Assembly (NCBI GenBank): GCA_021521415.1
Contig: JAIQDT010000233.1
Coordinates: 992,001 to 1,056,000 of the forward strand
Length of the DNA stretch: 64,000 bases
Origin: Bidens hawaiensis
Lineage: Eukaryota > Streptophyta > Magnoliopsida > Asterales > Asteraceae
Reading direction: 5' to 3'
A program made the position numbers and the translations under genes. The notes under the pieces were generated by a model. It did not search any database. It was not told where the DNA came from and saw nothing but the letters and a program-made list of their open reading frames with translations. Positions within the stretch are counted from its first letter, which is position 1; each line of letters begins with the position of its first letter. This document shows, piece after piece, positions 35,291 through 49,600 of the stretch.

Positions 35291-35743
35291 TGTTGGTGCA
35301 TAAATGTCAGTAGTTCATATGTCTAATGTCTGTAATCGAGTCTGTAATATTGTTTATGTATTTGATTGTTTAAAGCGAAGTTGTTGACAAGTTCGCTTAG
35401 GCGAACTTGTTAACCAAGCGAAGTTGTTGACAAGTTCGCCTAGGCGAACTTGTTGAACAAGCGAAGTTATGGACAACTTCGCCTGAGGCGAAGTTGTCGT
35501 GTATTTATATAGGTTACGGTTGTTCGTTTTGGTAGGTTAATTTTACGTGTAATTCAGTGAGTCAAGTGACGTGAGGTCGAGAGTCTGTAAGAATCACGTG
35601 TTGAGTTATTAATATAACGTGTGTTTGTTCGTATCGTATTCGTGTGTTTGTGTGCTTGTGTTCTACGTCCGTAACGATCTACACAGGGATTCCACACCTG
35701 TGTATATCGGGATATCTCGTGTGATCCGTCCAGGGAACCTACA
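35291..35743 (+). mobile_element. SIRE-like 3' LTR (complete, 453 bp)
   Basis: TGTTGGTGCA at 35291 to CCTACA at 35743. It holds five exact GCGAAGTT/AACTTCGC motifs. The next base begins Tekay-B protease-region sequence in a readable frame, so the copia element inserted into Tekay-B. Confidence 0.94.
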
Positions 35744-38700
35744 TCATCGGGTCGGGTCAAGCCCGCAACGATCCGTATGTGGTGACTGGTAAGTTTCCTG
35801 TGAACGACTGTTTTGCTTCTGTTTTGTTTGACACTGGAGCTGATAGGAGTTTTGTATCGAAAGCCTTTAGTAAACTCTTAGACCTAACTCCAACCCCGTG
35901 AGATGCTAAGTTTCCTGTTGAATTAGCTGACGGAAAGTCTATAGAAACAACTCATGTACTTGCGGGATGTAAGTTGAAACTGTCAGGTCATATTTTTGAT
36001 ATCGACCTTATACCTTTTACGCTAGGTAGTTTCGATGTCGTTGTCGGCATGGACTGGTTATCTGAGAACCGAGCGAAGATTATATGTCACGACAAGATCG
36101 TCCACATCACTACCCCTTCCGGCGAGAACATTTCGGTCCAGGGCGAGAAGCGCGGCATGACCACCAGCGTCATCACCCTCATGAAGGCGCAGAAGTATCT
36201 ACGAAAGGGTCATCCGGCAAATTTAGCGCATATTGTCGAGAAACCCGTGGAGGAGAAGCGAATCGAAGATATACCGATTGTGCGAGATTTTCCGGAAGTC
36301 TTCCCGGAGGATTTGCCTGGACTCCCTCCTATTCGACAAGTCGAATTCCAAATCGAATTGACCCCCAGTGCAGCACCCATAGCACGAGCCCCGTATCGGC
36401 TTGCACCGGCGGAGCTTCAGGAGTTGTCCACTCAATTGCAAGATTTGTTGGATAAAGGTTTTATTCGACCTAGCTCATCACCATGGGGAGCCCCTGTCTT
36501 ATTTATCCGAAAGAAGGACGGGAGTTTCCGCATGTGCATCGACTACAGAGAACTGAACAAGGTGACGATCAAGAACCGTTATCCCTTACCCCGAATTGAT
36601 GATCTGTTTGACCAACTTCAAGGATCGAGTTACTACTCGAAGATCGATCTAAGATCTGGTTACCATCAATTAAGAGTGCGCGAAGAAGATATTTCAAAGA
36701 CGGCTTTCAGAACTCGGTACGGTCAATACGAGTTTTCGGTTATGCCTTTTGGCTTAACCAACGCACCAGCCGTTTTTATGGATCTCATGAATCGAGTATG
36801 CAAGGCGTACCTCGAAAAGTTTGTGATTGTTTTTATTGATGATATCCTCGTCTACTCCAAGGACAAGTCCGACCACGAAGAACACTTGAGGTTAATTCTG
36901 GAATTACTAAAGAAGGAACAACTGTACACTAAACTCTCGAAATGCGAATTTTGGCTTCGCGAGGTTCACTTCTTAGGACATGTGATCAACGAGAATGGTA
37001 TCCATGTCGATCCCGGTAAGGTAGAGGCCATCAAAAACTGGGAAGCACCTAAGACTCCGACTGAGGTGCGACAATTCCTAGGACTGGCCGGCTACTACCG
37101 GCGTTTTATCGAGGGATTTTCAAAGATTGCTCAACCCCTCACCGCTTTGACTCAAAAGGGTACTAAGTACAATTGGGGTGACGCGCAAGAATCCGCTTTT
37201 CAACTGTTGAAAACCAAACTCTGTAGCGCCCCTATTCTAGCCCTTCCCGAGGGAACGGAGAATTTTGAGGTGCATTGTGACGCATCGATACAAGGTCTCG
37301 GTTGCGTGTTGCTGCAACTCGAGAAGGTTATTGCCTATGACTCTCGACAACTAAGGATTCACGAGAAGAACTACACGACCCACGACTTGGAACTCGGAGC
37401 TGTGGTTTTTGCTCTTAAGATATGGAGGCATTACTTGTACGGTACCAAGTTTACCATTTACACCGACCACAAGAGTCTCCAACATATCTACGATCAGAAG
37501 GAGCTGAACATGCGACAACGTCGTTGGGTCAACCTGCTTAAGGATTATGATTGTGCCATCAAGTACCACCCTGGAAAGGCCAATGTAGTGGCCGACGCTC
37601 TCAGCAAAAAAGAAAACGATAAACCCAGGCGAGTGCGAGCATTGCAACTCACGATTCATGCCAACTTACCCGATCAGATTCGCGATGCGCCACTCGAAGC
37701 TTTGAAAGATGATAATCTTCCATCAGAACTCATGCGGGGCATGAACAAACAACTCGAAACCAAATCGGACGGGGTTCGATATTTTGAGAACCGGATTTGG
37801 GTTCCACGATACGGAGAGTTGAGAACTCTAGTGATGGACGAAGCACACAAGTCCCGATATTCTATCCACCCTGGCTCAGATAAAATGTACCATGACTTAA
37901 AGGCACTTTACTGGTGGCCAAACATGAAAGCCGACATTGCCACCTACGTGAGCAAATGCTTGACTTGTGCAAGAGTCAAAACAGAATATCAGAAACCATC
38001 TGGCCTGCTACAGCAACCGGAACTTCCAATGTGGAAATGGGAACACATTTCAATGGATTTCATCACGGGATTACCTAAAACACCGACGGGATGCGATACC
38101 ATCTGGGTGATCGTTGACCGATTGACTAAGTCTGCACACTTCTTAGCGATTAAGGAATCGGACAAAATGGAAAGACTGACTCGCGTCTACATGAAGGAAG
38201 TAGTGTCTAGACACGGAGTGCCTGTCTCAATCATTTCTGATCGAGATTCCCGTTTCACTTCGCACTTTTGGAAGTCACTACAAAGCGCACTAGGTACCCG
38301 CCTGGATATGAGTACAGCATACCATCCTCAGACGGATGGGCAAAGTGAGCGCACTATTCAGACCTTGGAGGACATGTTGCGTGCATGCGTGTTGGATTTC
38401 GGAAAAAGTTGGGAACCCCACTTACCCTTGGTAGAGTTTTCGTATAATAACAGCTACCACGCAAGTATTAAAGCAGCGCCGTTTGAAGCGCTGTACGGAC
38501 AGAAGTGTCGATCACCTCTCTGCTGGGCAGAGGTGGGTGACAGCCAAATCACTGGTCCAGAACTGGTACTCGAAACCTCTGAAAAGATTGTTCAAATCCG
38601 AAACCGCATGGCAGCAGCACGAGATCGCCAAAAGAGTTACGCCGACAAGCGCCGAAAGCCTCTCGAATTTCAAGTGAACGACCAAGTATTACTCAAAGTC

Positions 38701-39153
38701 TCACCTTAGAAAGGTGTGGTTCGCTTTAGAAAGCGAAACAAACTCAACCCATGATATGTTGGTCCTTACCGGATAACTGAGCGCATTGGTCCGGTGGCGT
38801 ACCGACTGGACTTACCAACGGAACTCAGCAGTGTACACAATGTATTCCACGTATCCAATTTGAAGAAATGCCTATCCGATGAAACCCAAGCAGTCCCTCT
38901 GGACAAATTGCAGGTTGATGAACAGCTACGCTTCATTGAAGAACCAGTCGAAGTTTTGGATTGGGAAACCAAAACACTCAAGCACAGCAAAATTCCAATC
39001 GTTAAGATTCGTTGGAACTCGAGACGTGGACCGGAGTTCACGTGGGAACGCGAGGATCAAATGATGAAAAAGTATCCCCACCTTTTTGAAGGATTGACTA
39101 AACACCGAAAACCGCGAAACCCGGCAAACCGTCAGAAATCACCGGAGGTATGA
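35744..39153 (+). pseudogene. Tekay-B (plus copy) protease-RT-RNaseH-integrase-chromodomain
   Basis: Starts just before the protease (GSGQARNDP) and runs in one frame to the chromodomain (about 38950-39100). The protease DTGAD motif is at about 35830. RT carries FIDD, RNase H and integrase motifs are complete, and the integrase HPGSDKM zinc finger is present. Three in-frame stops break it: TGA at 35899-35901 (protease), TAG at 38707-38709 and TGA at about 38752, both shortly before the chromodomain. No frameshift. Gag and everything upstream are missing because the copia element and a deletion lie there. Same family as the minus-strand copy at 46681-51272. Confidence 0.93.
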
Positions 39154-39285
39154 ATTAAATTTCGGGACGAAATTTCTTTCTACTAGGGGATGATATGACA
39201 AACTGAAAATTTTTCTTACTTTTTCAGACACTCATCACGACTTGACTCAAATTTTCGGGACGAAAATTCTTTAACATGGGAATGA

Positions 39286-41964
39286 TGTGACACTCGTCAA
39301 TTTCAGGTTAACTTCGTTAACTCAAACTCTGTCAATTCAAACTTAAGATCACTGGATCTATAACGCACATCTCATTACATTTAAACTAAGGTTTTAAATG
39401 ACGCTTGACAATCACTACATGTGTAGTCTTTCGGGATTGCACCGAAACGCAAACGAGTTGACGCAAACCATTGGTGAATAAACGAAAAACATCTAAACAA
39501 TAATTATGTGATAATTATGTGTTAGACTTATGTGTTAGTGATAACATGGTATAAAACGCTAACTCAAGATGCAAACGAGTTAATTTAAGCTAGAAAAGAA
39601 ATACTAAAGAGTTGAGGGACCTATGTGTAACATGTTATTATTAATAATAATATTAAACCCTAACTCTCTTCCCTCTCTCTCTCTCTACCCGAAGGCAGCC
39701 CCCCCCCCCTTCTCCCTTGCGATCGGCAGCCCACACACACATACATATCACCTTGTTTTGATCTTGTTCTTCATAATCGGAGCATCCTACACTCGTTTCT
39801 AAGCATCTCTCACGTTTCCCTTAGTTGTTTCTGCGTTTTTAAGGTATAAACATGAAACCCTAACTTTGTAAATCATGTATTTAGTGTTTGCATGTGTAAT
39901 TTTGATTAGATTATGATTGATTATGTGTTAGTTATTGATATTGATGATCATATGTGATTTTGAACGGTGAAAGATTATTGAATCATTGATGGTTTGTAAA
40001 CCCTAGAGGGTTACTACTGATTTTTGTGATTTATTATGCTCGTTACATGTTTTGAGATATGTCGTATGCTTAGGATGCATGTTAAACGATTGTTTGTGCT
40101 TTCTGAGTTTTGACAGCAGTGATTGTTAAACTTGAACGACATGTAACTTGTTGAATATATAAGCAAACTGAGCTAATTATGAGTCAACAAGGTAGTACTC
40201 TGAGTCTAGTTTTCAGAAAGTCCAACCACGCTTAATTTGGAGGTGTTTTGGTTACTCAAACGATTTAAATATGATTAAAGGTCAAAACTGGTACTGGACA
40301 GATTGTAAGTTATGTTTAGACAACTGTAACTAATTGTTAATGTGGAAATTGTCTGAGGTTGTTAACACTACAGGGTACTATAATGAGTCTAGTTTCTATA
40401 AAGTCTAAGTTTGTAATTTTTGGATGAGTAAAAGTTAATCTTTATGATTTTACAAAACTGAAGTGCAAATCTGAGTTGTGAGACCTGCTGTTAAGTTGTT
40501 TTGTAATTAGCATATCTCATGAACTACAAGACCAAATGGGTTGGTTCCACTTCTGTAAGTTAACTTGTTGAGTTAAGAACCTAACCCAATTGGTCTTGCA
40601 TTAATTGGATTTTTCATTTAACGGGGATAACAAATAACATTCTGTTGCGGATGAATTTGACTGCTGTGAGTTGTTGTAATGTTTTGATCATTATGAGTAA
40701 ACTATGTAGAATAAAAATACAATAAAATATGTTCTAGAAACCTAACTCATGTATGCGTTTGTGACGATTTTTGGTAAATTAATTGAGATGCTATGATCTG
40801 TTGGATAGAATAATCTTTCAAGTAGAATTCTGTCTTGATGAAACTAGCTGCTAAACTTTGTGAAAATACATGAAACGTGCTAATTGCTAGATAATTGTTA
40901 TGTTTTTACCAAATTGCCCTTGCGGGGAATAATTGCTAGTAATGTACACCATTAACACTTGACACGTAAATAGTTGTTCACACACGTAACGTATCACTAA
41001 TGTGCTTGTTGAGACTCACACGATTCACAAACGAAACACGAAACGTATCTTGTGCATAGGTATTATGTGCCGAGTCTAGAGACTCGATAATAGTTCCGAC
41101 ACTTAGAAAATCTCCTTGTTGTTTTATAACGCTAGCGAGAGTTTTTCTGTGACGCGCCTCACTTGGGTGACTTGTTTTTGGATTTCTTCGCAAACAGTGA
41201 GTTTCACTTTCCCCTTTTAAACTTTTTAACGCTTTTCACTTGGGGGAGATAACATACTCCGAAACGCTTTTAGATTTTGTTATGAAATTATATATCACTT
41301 GTAAAGGCTAAGTGGCAAACGAAATAATTGAAGTCCTTCACACATCGAACCGTTTAGTATTGGAAAATAGCGAGTCATTGTTGAGTAGTACTACGGGGTT
41401 TGACAAACCCCACCCAACGCTAAGCTCGACTGGAGGTCGAGTGGTGTAATCTTGGCTAAACACATTACCATGGTCGGGATAGACCTGGTGGCAAGGCACA
41501 TGATACACAGTCAGCTTCGGTGTCGAACACTTAGTAATACTTGCTTTATAGGCTGGCTAGCTATATATATATAATTGATTTAACACTATCTGGTAACGCA
41601 AAACGCTAAACGCAAAACGCTAAACGCTTTATTTTATATAAACTTGTGAACTCACCAACCTCGTGTTGACACTTTTAGTATGTTATTCTCAGGTAGCCGA
41701 GGCGGGCGCGCGGTATAGGATCATGCATTAATTTGAACGTTACCGTTTATGCAAACTTGTTTTAAACTATTGTTATTGGGTTTTAAGTCGTCCTGCGTGA
41801 CGCAACGCTTGGCTTATGGTTTTACGCTTCCGCACTTATTTACACTTAATTGTTTTCGTGTTTTGAAAACTTTATTTATGGTTTGATTGTAACTAATGAT
41901 TCCGATCCTGTTAGTTCACACCCTCTGACGGTAAAACTCCGTTAGTGGATTTTGAGGGTGTGAC
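39286..41964 (+). mobile_element. Tekay-B 3' LTR, plus copy
   Basis: A 2679-bp LTR, TGTGACACTCG to GGGTGTGACA, after a short purine tract (CATGGGAATGA). It is the inverted counterpart of 43897-46548. A CCCCCCCC run and CT microsatellite lie at about 39667-39710. The 5-bp flank to the right is TATTA. The 5' partner is lost. A 125-bp spacer without features (41965-42089) separates it from the next LTR. Confidence 0.9.
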
Positions 41965-42089
41965 ATATTAACTCCTTTTTTGTTCAACACCGCATTTTCT
42001 CGTATTTGGTATTTTCTTTAATTTCCAATCTTCATATCCTGGTTGTAAATTAAAGCAAAATGTTAGTATTTTTTATCTAACAAAGTACT

Positions 42090-43896
42090 TGTGACACCCG
42101 ACATTTTAAGGTTAACTTCGTTAACTAAACTCAGTTAAATCCTGTTGACTGTCAGTAAACCCAGTTAATTCTGTTAACTACATTAATGAACTTTCATGCA
42201 TGTAGTGTCATGTATGCATACAATTGAGTTAGTCGTGTGTTGTTGGTGACCTACACAAGAATAACTAGTTATTTGTAACTAGAATAATAAATTGTTACTC
42301 ATGCTATAATAAAAATGATTGGTTACATGTACCTTATATGATATGTATAATGTGTTATATACTTTATATGTTACATGACTAGTTGCTATATGCCTATGTG
42401 ATATTATAAGAAAGTTAGATAATTTAACTTGTTACATTATATGATATGTTACATGTTATGTTGCCTAGCTAGACCACTAAACCTTAGACAATATAATACA
42501 TAGAAATGATTTAAAAGTTAGTAACATGTAACATATAGATTTATATAAAAATAACCTAAGGTTCATTTTATATATGGGAATTAGATGTACCATTATTACA
42601 AAATTGATTACAAGACTTTAAGTCGGAAAAACTTTTCTTTTCCCTTTCTCTCTTTTGCCGTGAAGTAGCCACACGCACACACATTTCACTTTTGCAAATC
42701 TCTCTTATAGATCATACACAAATTAAAGCTTTTGGTGATTTTTTTATAGCAAGGGTATTAGATCCTTGGGTTACACAACAAGGTAAGCATATTGTTATAT
42801 GTTTTGTTTTATATTTCTTCGATTTGGGATTGTGAGATAAAAATATCCAAACACATGAAATCAAAAGAAAACAAGATATGATAAAATTTACAATCTACAC
42901 ATTAAAATTTGTTTTGTTTAGTTTTTGTTATAAAATCGGGATGAATAATAAAAAGATGTATTTTGATCATATATAATGATCTCTTGGTGATTTAGAGCAT
43001 AGAAATATTAAAGTCATGATTTTTTGTGAATATACATTTGAATCTGAGTGTTGACAGGATTGGTAACCAAGATTGCTATTTGTATACCATATTGATATGT
43101 TAGTTTTTGTGGCTGATTCTTGATTCTAGGATTAATTACTTTGATTCTAGTTTCAAAGAGTCAAAAAAATGATAATTTTTGGAGACTTTGTGAATACTTT
43201 TTATGAATTTACAAAATCAGATAACAATCTGGATTGAAAAAGAAATTTTCTGATTTGTATTGTAAATTGTGTAACTTGTAATTTAAAATGGATAAGTGTG
43301 TGATTTCACTTCTGAAATGTTGTAAATTGAATTAAAAATCTAATACAATTGGTCTTGCATCAATTGGACATATATGTAATTTTGACAAATATTTACATTC
43401 TGTTGTGTTGATAAGGTAGCTGAAAATAGGTTGCTGTAGTGTATGAATTTTCATGATGTTTGTGAGTGTTGAAAAATTACAAAGTTTTTTTTATGTTGTA
43501 CCTAATACTTGAAAATATCCGTGGGATTTATTTGGTAATTTATTTGCATGTTTTGGCTAGTTATAAAAATAGGTTTTGGTAACTTAAAACCTGCCCAAAT
43601 TTGTCTAGCATGCTGTTTGGTAAAATAGTTGTAGTTTGTACAAAGATTGTTGTGTTATTTTGGAAAGGTAGTACTACTAGGTTTGATGAGCCCCCTCAGA
43701 GCTCTCGGGAGAGGGAGTTGCCGGGTGTCTTCATTTACTACAAACGCATTATGCACTAGTCTTATATTAGACTTCGTGGGTGGAAAACAAACTAACAAGT
43801 CAGCCTCGGTTACACTGGAACTTACACTAATGTAGCATGACTACTAGCCTAATTATCTAGTGGTATTACAGAGGCATATATTATCCGTACTTATAT
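42090..43896 (+). mobile_element. Solo LTR family C, first part
   Basis: Begins TGTGACACCCGACATTTTAA, related to the Tekay-B LTR start, and is preceded by GTACT. It is cut at 43896 by the minus-strand Tekay-B LTR, after TATAT. Its end is found at about 55336-55565, followed by GTATT. This fits a 5-bp target duplication with one substitution. No internal coding region belongs to it. Confidence 0.7.
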
Positions 43897-46548
43897 TGTC
43901 ACACCCTCAAAATCCACCAACGGAGTTTTACCGTCAGAGGGTGTGAACTAACAGGATCGGAATCATCAGTTATAATCAAACCATAAAACAAAGTTTCAAA
44001 ACCATGAAAACGTTTACGAGTAAATAAATGCGGAAGCGTAAAAACCTTTAATCAAAAGTTGCGTCACGCAGGACGACTTAAAACCAATAATAACCGTTAA
44101 AAATAAGTTTGCATAAACAAAAGCGTTTTCAAGCAATGCATGTTCCTAAACCGCGCGCCCGCCTCGGCTACCTGAGAATAACATACTAAAAGTGTCAACA
44201 CAAGGTTGGTGAGTTCACAAGTTTAAATAAAAATAAAGCGATTAGCGTTTGCGTTCAGCGTTTTGCGTCAAGCGTTTTGCGTTACAGCGTTTTGCGTTAC
44301 AGCGTTTTGCGTTACCAGATAGTGTTATGTCAATTATATATCTATAGGTAGCTAGCCTATAAAGCAAGTATTACTAAGTGTTCGACACCGAAGCTGACTG
44401 TTTATCAATTTGCCTTGCCACCAGGTCATCCAGACCATGGTATGTATTTAGCCAAGATTACACCCGCTCGACATCCAGTCGAGTTTAGCGTTGGGTGGGG
44501 TTTGTCAAACCCAGTAGTACTACTCAACAGTGACTCGCTATTATCCAAATATTAACCGGTTCGATGTTATGAAGGACTTTAGTTTACGCGTTTGCCACTT
44601 AGTCTTTACAAGTGATATATAATCTATATTAACAAAATCTTAAATGCGTTTCGGAGTATGTTATCTCCCCCAAGTGAAAAGCGTTTAAAAACAGTTTAAA
44701 AGGGGAAAGTGAAACTCACTGTTTGCGAAGAAATTCCCAAATTAAATCACCAAGATGCGCGTCAAAGAAAAATTCTCTCTAGCGTTCTAAAACAACAAAG
44801 AGATTTTTCTAAGTGTCGGAATACTATCGAGTCTCTAGACCCGGCACATAATACCTATGCACATAACATGTTTCGTGTTTCATTTGTGAATCGTGTGTGA
44901 CTTTAACAAATGTATTTGTGATACATTACATGTGTAAGCAATTATATACGTGTCATGTATTCATAAAGTACATTACTAGCAATTACTCCTCGTAGGGGCA
45001 TTTTGGTCAACAAGTAACAATTAACTAGCCATTATTCCCCATGAGGGCAATTTGGTCAAATCATGTCAATCAATTAGCAATTATTCCCCGCAAGGGTATT
45101 TTGGTCAAAACATAACAATTATATAGCAAGTATCATGTTTCATGCATTTTCACACAACTCAGCAGCTAGTTTCACCGAGACAGAAATTCTACTTGAAAGA
45201 TTGTACTATTCCACCGATCATAGCATCTCAATTAATTTACCAAAAATCATCACAGAAGCACATATGTCTAAGGTTTCCAGAACATATTTTATTATATTTT
45301 ATTCCACATAGTTTTCTCACAATCATCAAATCATTACAGCAAACTCATAACAGTCATATTCATGCGCAACAGAATGTTATTTGAAATTTCCGTTAAACGA
45401 AAAATCCAATAAATGCAAGACCACTTGGGTTAGCTTTCTAACTCAATGAGTCAACTTCCAGAAGTAGAACCAACCCAATTGGTCTCGTAGTTCATGAGAT
45501 ATAACATTTACAAAACAACCTAACAGCAGGTCTAACAACTCAGCTTTGCACAACGTTTTTGTAAAATCATAAAAGTTAACTTCTACTTGTCCAAAAATTA
45601 CAAGTTTATATTCTTTAGAAACTAGACTCAACCTAGTTTACTGTAGTATTAATAATCTCAACCAATTTTCACCTTTACACCTCGTTACAGTCAATTTAAC
45701 ATCACTAACACATTCTGTCCAGAAACTGTTTGCATCCAAACTCAACATATTAACTATCTATGGACTATCATGCATTCATATGACACTCTAGACTCCATAA
45801 ACACCATCCATGCACATCAATTACACATTACATACATGATTAGGGTTTTTGTTTGAACTCAAATCAAAGACACAACAATTAACGTGTAACAATATAAATT
45901 CTAGTTATCAAATCATTACACAATCAACAACAATCATATTGGTTACATGCACACATGAAAACGGCAGCTAGGTTTGTAGTTAACCCAACAAACATCAAAA
46001 TCAAGTATAAAGGATGCATAGGATAGTCGATTATACCTTCCTAGCACCTAATTCTTCAATCAAGGGCTTGATTTGATGGTGTATATGTGAGTGTATGTCG
46101 ACGGCAGCCAAGGGGAGGGGGCTTGGGTTTCCGATCGGGGTTAGGGAGAAGAGAAAATAAGGTTAGGGTTTAGTTATTAAGGATATATTTATAATAATAA
46201 TAAGTTACACTCAAGTCCCTCCACTATCAATTGTTGTTTTTCTAACTTAAATAACTAGTTTACATCTTGAGTTAACGTTTATAACCATGTTATCACATAA
46301 CACATAAGTCTAACACATAATTATCACATAATTACTGTTTTGACGTTTTTCGTTTATTCATCAATCGTTTGCGTCAACTCGTTTGCGTTTCGGTGCAATT
46401 CCCGAAAGACTACACATGTAGTAAGTGTTAAGCGTCATTTAAACCCTAGTTTAAATGTAATGAAGTGTGCGTTATAGATTCAGTGATCTTAAGTTTGAAT
46501 TGACGGAGTTGAGTTAACGGAGTTAACCTGAAATTGACGATTGTCACA
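43897..46548 (-). mobile_element. Tekay-B 3' LTR, minus copy
   Basis: TGTCACACCCTC at 43897 to GATTGTCACA at 46548 (2652 bp). It equals the reverse complement of 39286-41964 at roughly 90 percent identity by eye. Repeated GCGTTTTGCGTTA-type units lie at about 44240-44315. Confidence 0.92.
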
Positions 46549-46680
46549 TCATTCCCATGTTAAAGAATTTTCATCCCGAAAATTTGAGTCAAGTCGTGAT
46601 GAGTGTCTGAAAAAGTAAGAAAAATTTTCAGTTTGTCATATCATCCCCTAGTAGAAAGAAATTTCGTCCCGAAATTTAAT

Positions 46681-49600
46681 TCATACCTCCGGTGATTTCT
46701 GACGGTTTGCCGGGTTTCGCGGTTTTCTGTGTTTGGTTAGCCCTTCAAAAAGGTGAGGATACTTTTTCATCATTTGATCCTCGCGTTCCCACGTGAACTC
46801 CGGTCCACGTCTCGAGTTCCATCGAACCTTAACGATTGGAATTTTGCTGTGCTTGAGCGTTTTGGTTTCCCAATCCAAAACCTCGACTGGTTCCTCAATG
46901 AAACGTAACTGTTCATCAACTTGTAGTTCGTCCAAAGGGACTACTTGGGTTTCGTCAGATAGGCATTTCTTCAAATTGGATACGTGGAATACATTGTGTA
47001 CGCCACTGAGTTCCGTTGGTAGGTCCAGTCGGTACGCCACCGGACCAATGCGCTCAGTTATCCGGTAAGGACCAACATATCGTGGGTTGAGTTTGTTTCG
47101 CTTACCAAAGCGAATCACACCTTTCCAAGTGAGACTTTGAGTAACACTCGATCGTTCACTTGAAATTCGAGAGGTTTTCGGCGCTTGTCGGCGTAACTCT
47201 TTTGGCGATCTCGTGCTGCTGCCATGCGATTTCGGATTTGAACAATCTTTTCCGAAGTTTCGAGTACCAGTTCTGGACCAGTGATTTGGCTGTCACCCAC
47301 CTCTGCCCAGCAGAGTGGTGATCGACACTTTCGTCCGTACAGCGCTTCAAACGGCGCTGCTTTAATACTTGCGTGGTAGCTGTTATTATACGAAAACTCT
47401 ACCAAGGGTAAGTGGGGTTCCCAACTTCTTCCGAAATCCAATACGCAGGCACGCAACATATCCTCCAGGGTCTGAATAGTTCGTTCACTTTGCCCATCCG
47501 TCTGAGGATGGTATGCTGTGCTCATATCGAGACGGGTGCCTAGTGCGCTTTGCAGCGACTTCCAAAAGTGCGAAGTGAAACGTGAATCTCGATCAGAAAT
47601 GATTGAGACAGGCACTCTGTGTCTAGACACCACTTCTTTCATGTAAACACGAGTCAGTCTTTCCATTTTGTCCAATTCCTTAATAGCTAAGAAGTGTGCA
47701 GACTTAGTCAACTGGTCAACAATCACCCAGATGGTATCGCATCCCGTCGGTGTCTTAGGTAAACCCGTGATAAAGTCCATTGAGATGTGTTCCCATTTCC
47801 ACATTGGGAGTTCCGGTTGTTGCAGTAGACCAGATGGTTTCTGGTATTCTATTTTGACTCTGGCACAAGTCAAGCATTTGCTCACGTAGGTGGCAATGTC
47901 GGCTTTCATGTTCGGCCACCATTAAAGTGCCTTTAAATCATGATACATTTTATCTGAGCCAGGGTGGATAGAATATCGGGACTTGTGTGCTTCGTCTATC
48001 ACCAGAGTTCTCAACTCTCCGAACCGTGGAACCCAAATCCGGTTCTCAAAATATCGGACCCCGTCCGATCTGGTTTCAAGTTGCTTGTTCATGCCCCGCA
48101 TGAGTTCTGATGGAAGATTATCATCTTTCAAAGCTTCGTGTTGCGCCTCGCGAATCTGATCGGGTAAGCTGGCATGAATCGTGAGTTGCAATGCTCGCAC
48201 TCGTCTGGGTTTATCTGTTTCTTTTCTGCTGAGGGCGTCGGCCACTACATTGGCCTTGCCAGGGTGGTACTTGATGGCACAATCATAATCTTTGACCAGC
48301 TCGACCCAACGACGCTGTCGCATGTTCAGCTCCTTCTGATCGTAGATATGTTGGAGACTCTTGTGGTCGGTGTAAATGGTAAACTTGGTACCGTACAAGT
48401 AATGCCTCCATATCTTAAGAGCAAACACCACAGCTCCAAGTTCCAAATCATGGGTCGTGTAGTTCTTCTCGTGAATCCGTAGTTGTCGAGAGGCGTAAGC
48501 TATAACCTTCTTGAGTTGCATCAGCACACAACCAAGACCTTGTATCGATGCGTCACAGTGTACCTCAAAATTTTCCGTTCCCTCGGGGAGGGCTAGAATA
48601 GGGGCGCTACAGAGTTTGGTTTTCAATAGTTGAAAAGCGGATTCTTGCGCGTCACCCCAGTTGTACTTAGTGCCTTTGTGAGTCAAAGCGGTGAGGGGTT
48701 GAGCAATCTTTGAAAATCCCTCGATGAAACGCCGGTAGTAGCCAGCCAGTCCTAGGAATTGCCGCACCTCAGTCGGAGTCTTAGGTGCTTCCCAGTTTTT
48801 GATGGCCTCTACCTTACCGGGATCGACATGGATACCATTCTCGTTGATCACATGTCCTAAAAAGTGAACTTCGCGAAGCCAAAACTCACATTTCGAGAGT
48901 TTAACATACAGTTGTTCCTTCTTCAATAATTCCAGAATTACCCTTAGTTGCTCTTCGTGGTCAGCCTCGTTCTTGGAGTAGACGAGAATATCATCGATGA
49001 AAACAATCACAAACTTGTCGAGGTACGCTTTGTAAACTCGATTCATGAGATCCAAAAATACGGCTGGTGCGTTGGTTAGGCCAAAAGGCATAACCGAAAA
49101 CTCGTAGTGACCATACCGTGTTCTGAAAGCCGTCTTTGAGATATATTCTTCGCGCACTCTAAGCTGATGGTAACCAGATCGCAGATCGATCTTCGAGTAG
49201 TAACTCGATCCTTGAAGCTGGTCAAACAAATCATCGATTCGGGGTAAAGGATAACGGTTCTTGACCGTCACCTTGTTCAACTCCCGGTAGTCGATAAACA
49301 TTCGGAAAGTCCCGTCCTTCTTTCTGACAAATAAGACAGGGGCTCCCCATGGTGATGAGCTAGGTCGGATAAAACCCTTATCCAACAAATCTTGCAACTG
49401 AGTGGACAGTTCCTGAAGCTCCGCCGGTGCGAGCCGATATGGGGCTAGTGCTATGGGTGCTGCACCGGGTGTCAACTCGATTTGGAATTCGACTTGACGA
49501 ATAGGAGGGAGTCCAGGCAAATCCTCCGGGAAAACTTCCGGAAAATCTCGCACAATCGGTATCTCTTCAATTCGCTTCTCCTCCGCGGGTTTCTCAACAA

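Larger units (their letters stand above)
23276..35743 (+). mobile_element. SIRE-like Ty1/copia element with env-like ORF
   Basis: A 12.5 kb element on the plus strand: 5' LTR (truncated), PBS, leader, gag, pol, long spacer, env-like ORF, PPT, 3' LTR. The domain order protease-integrase-RT-RNase H marks Ty1/copia. The long Gag with two zinc knuckles and the third ORF mark the SIRE (Maximus) lineage. The two LTRs differ at three of 401 comparable positions, suggesting a recent insertion. It sits inside Tekay-B coding sequence, which resumes at 35744. Confidence 0.9.

Noticed and set aside
42090..43896. Full-length autonomous element to the right of the plus-strand Tekay-B
   Set aside because: No PBS, PPT or coding region of its own; only LTR sequence with its matching end at 55565, so a split solo LTR explains it better.
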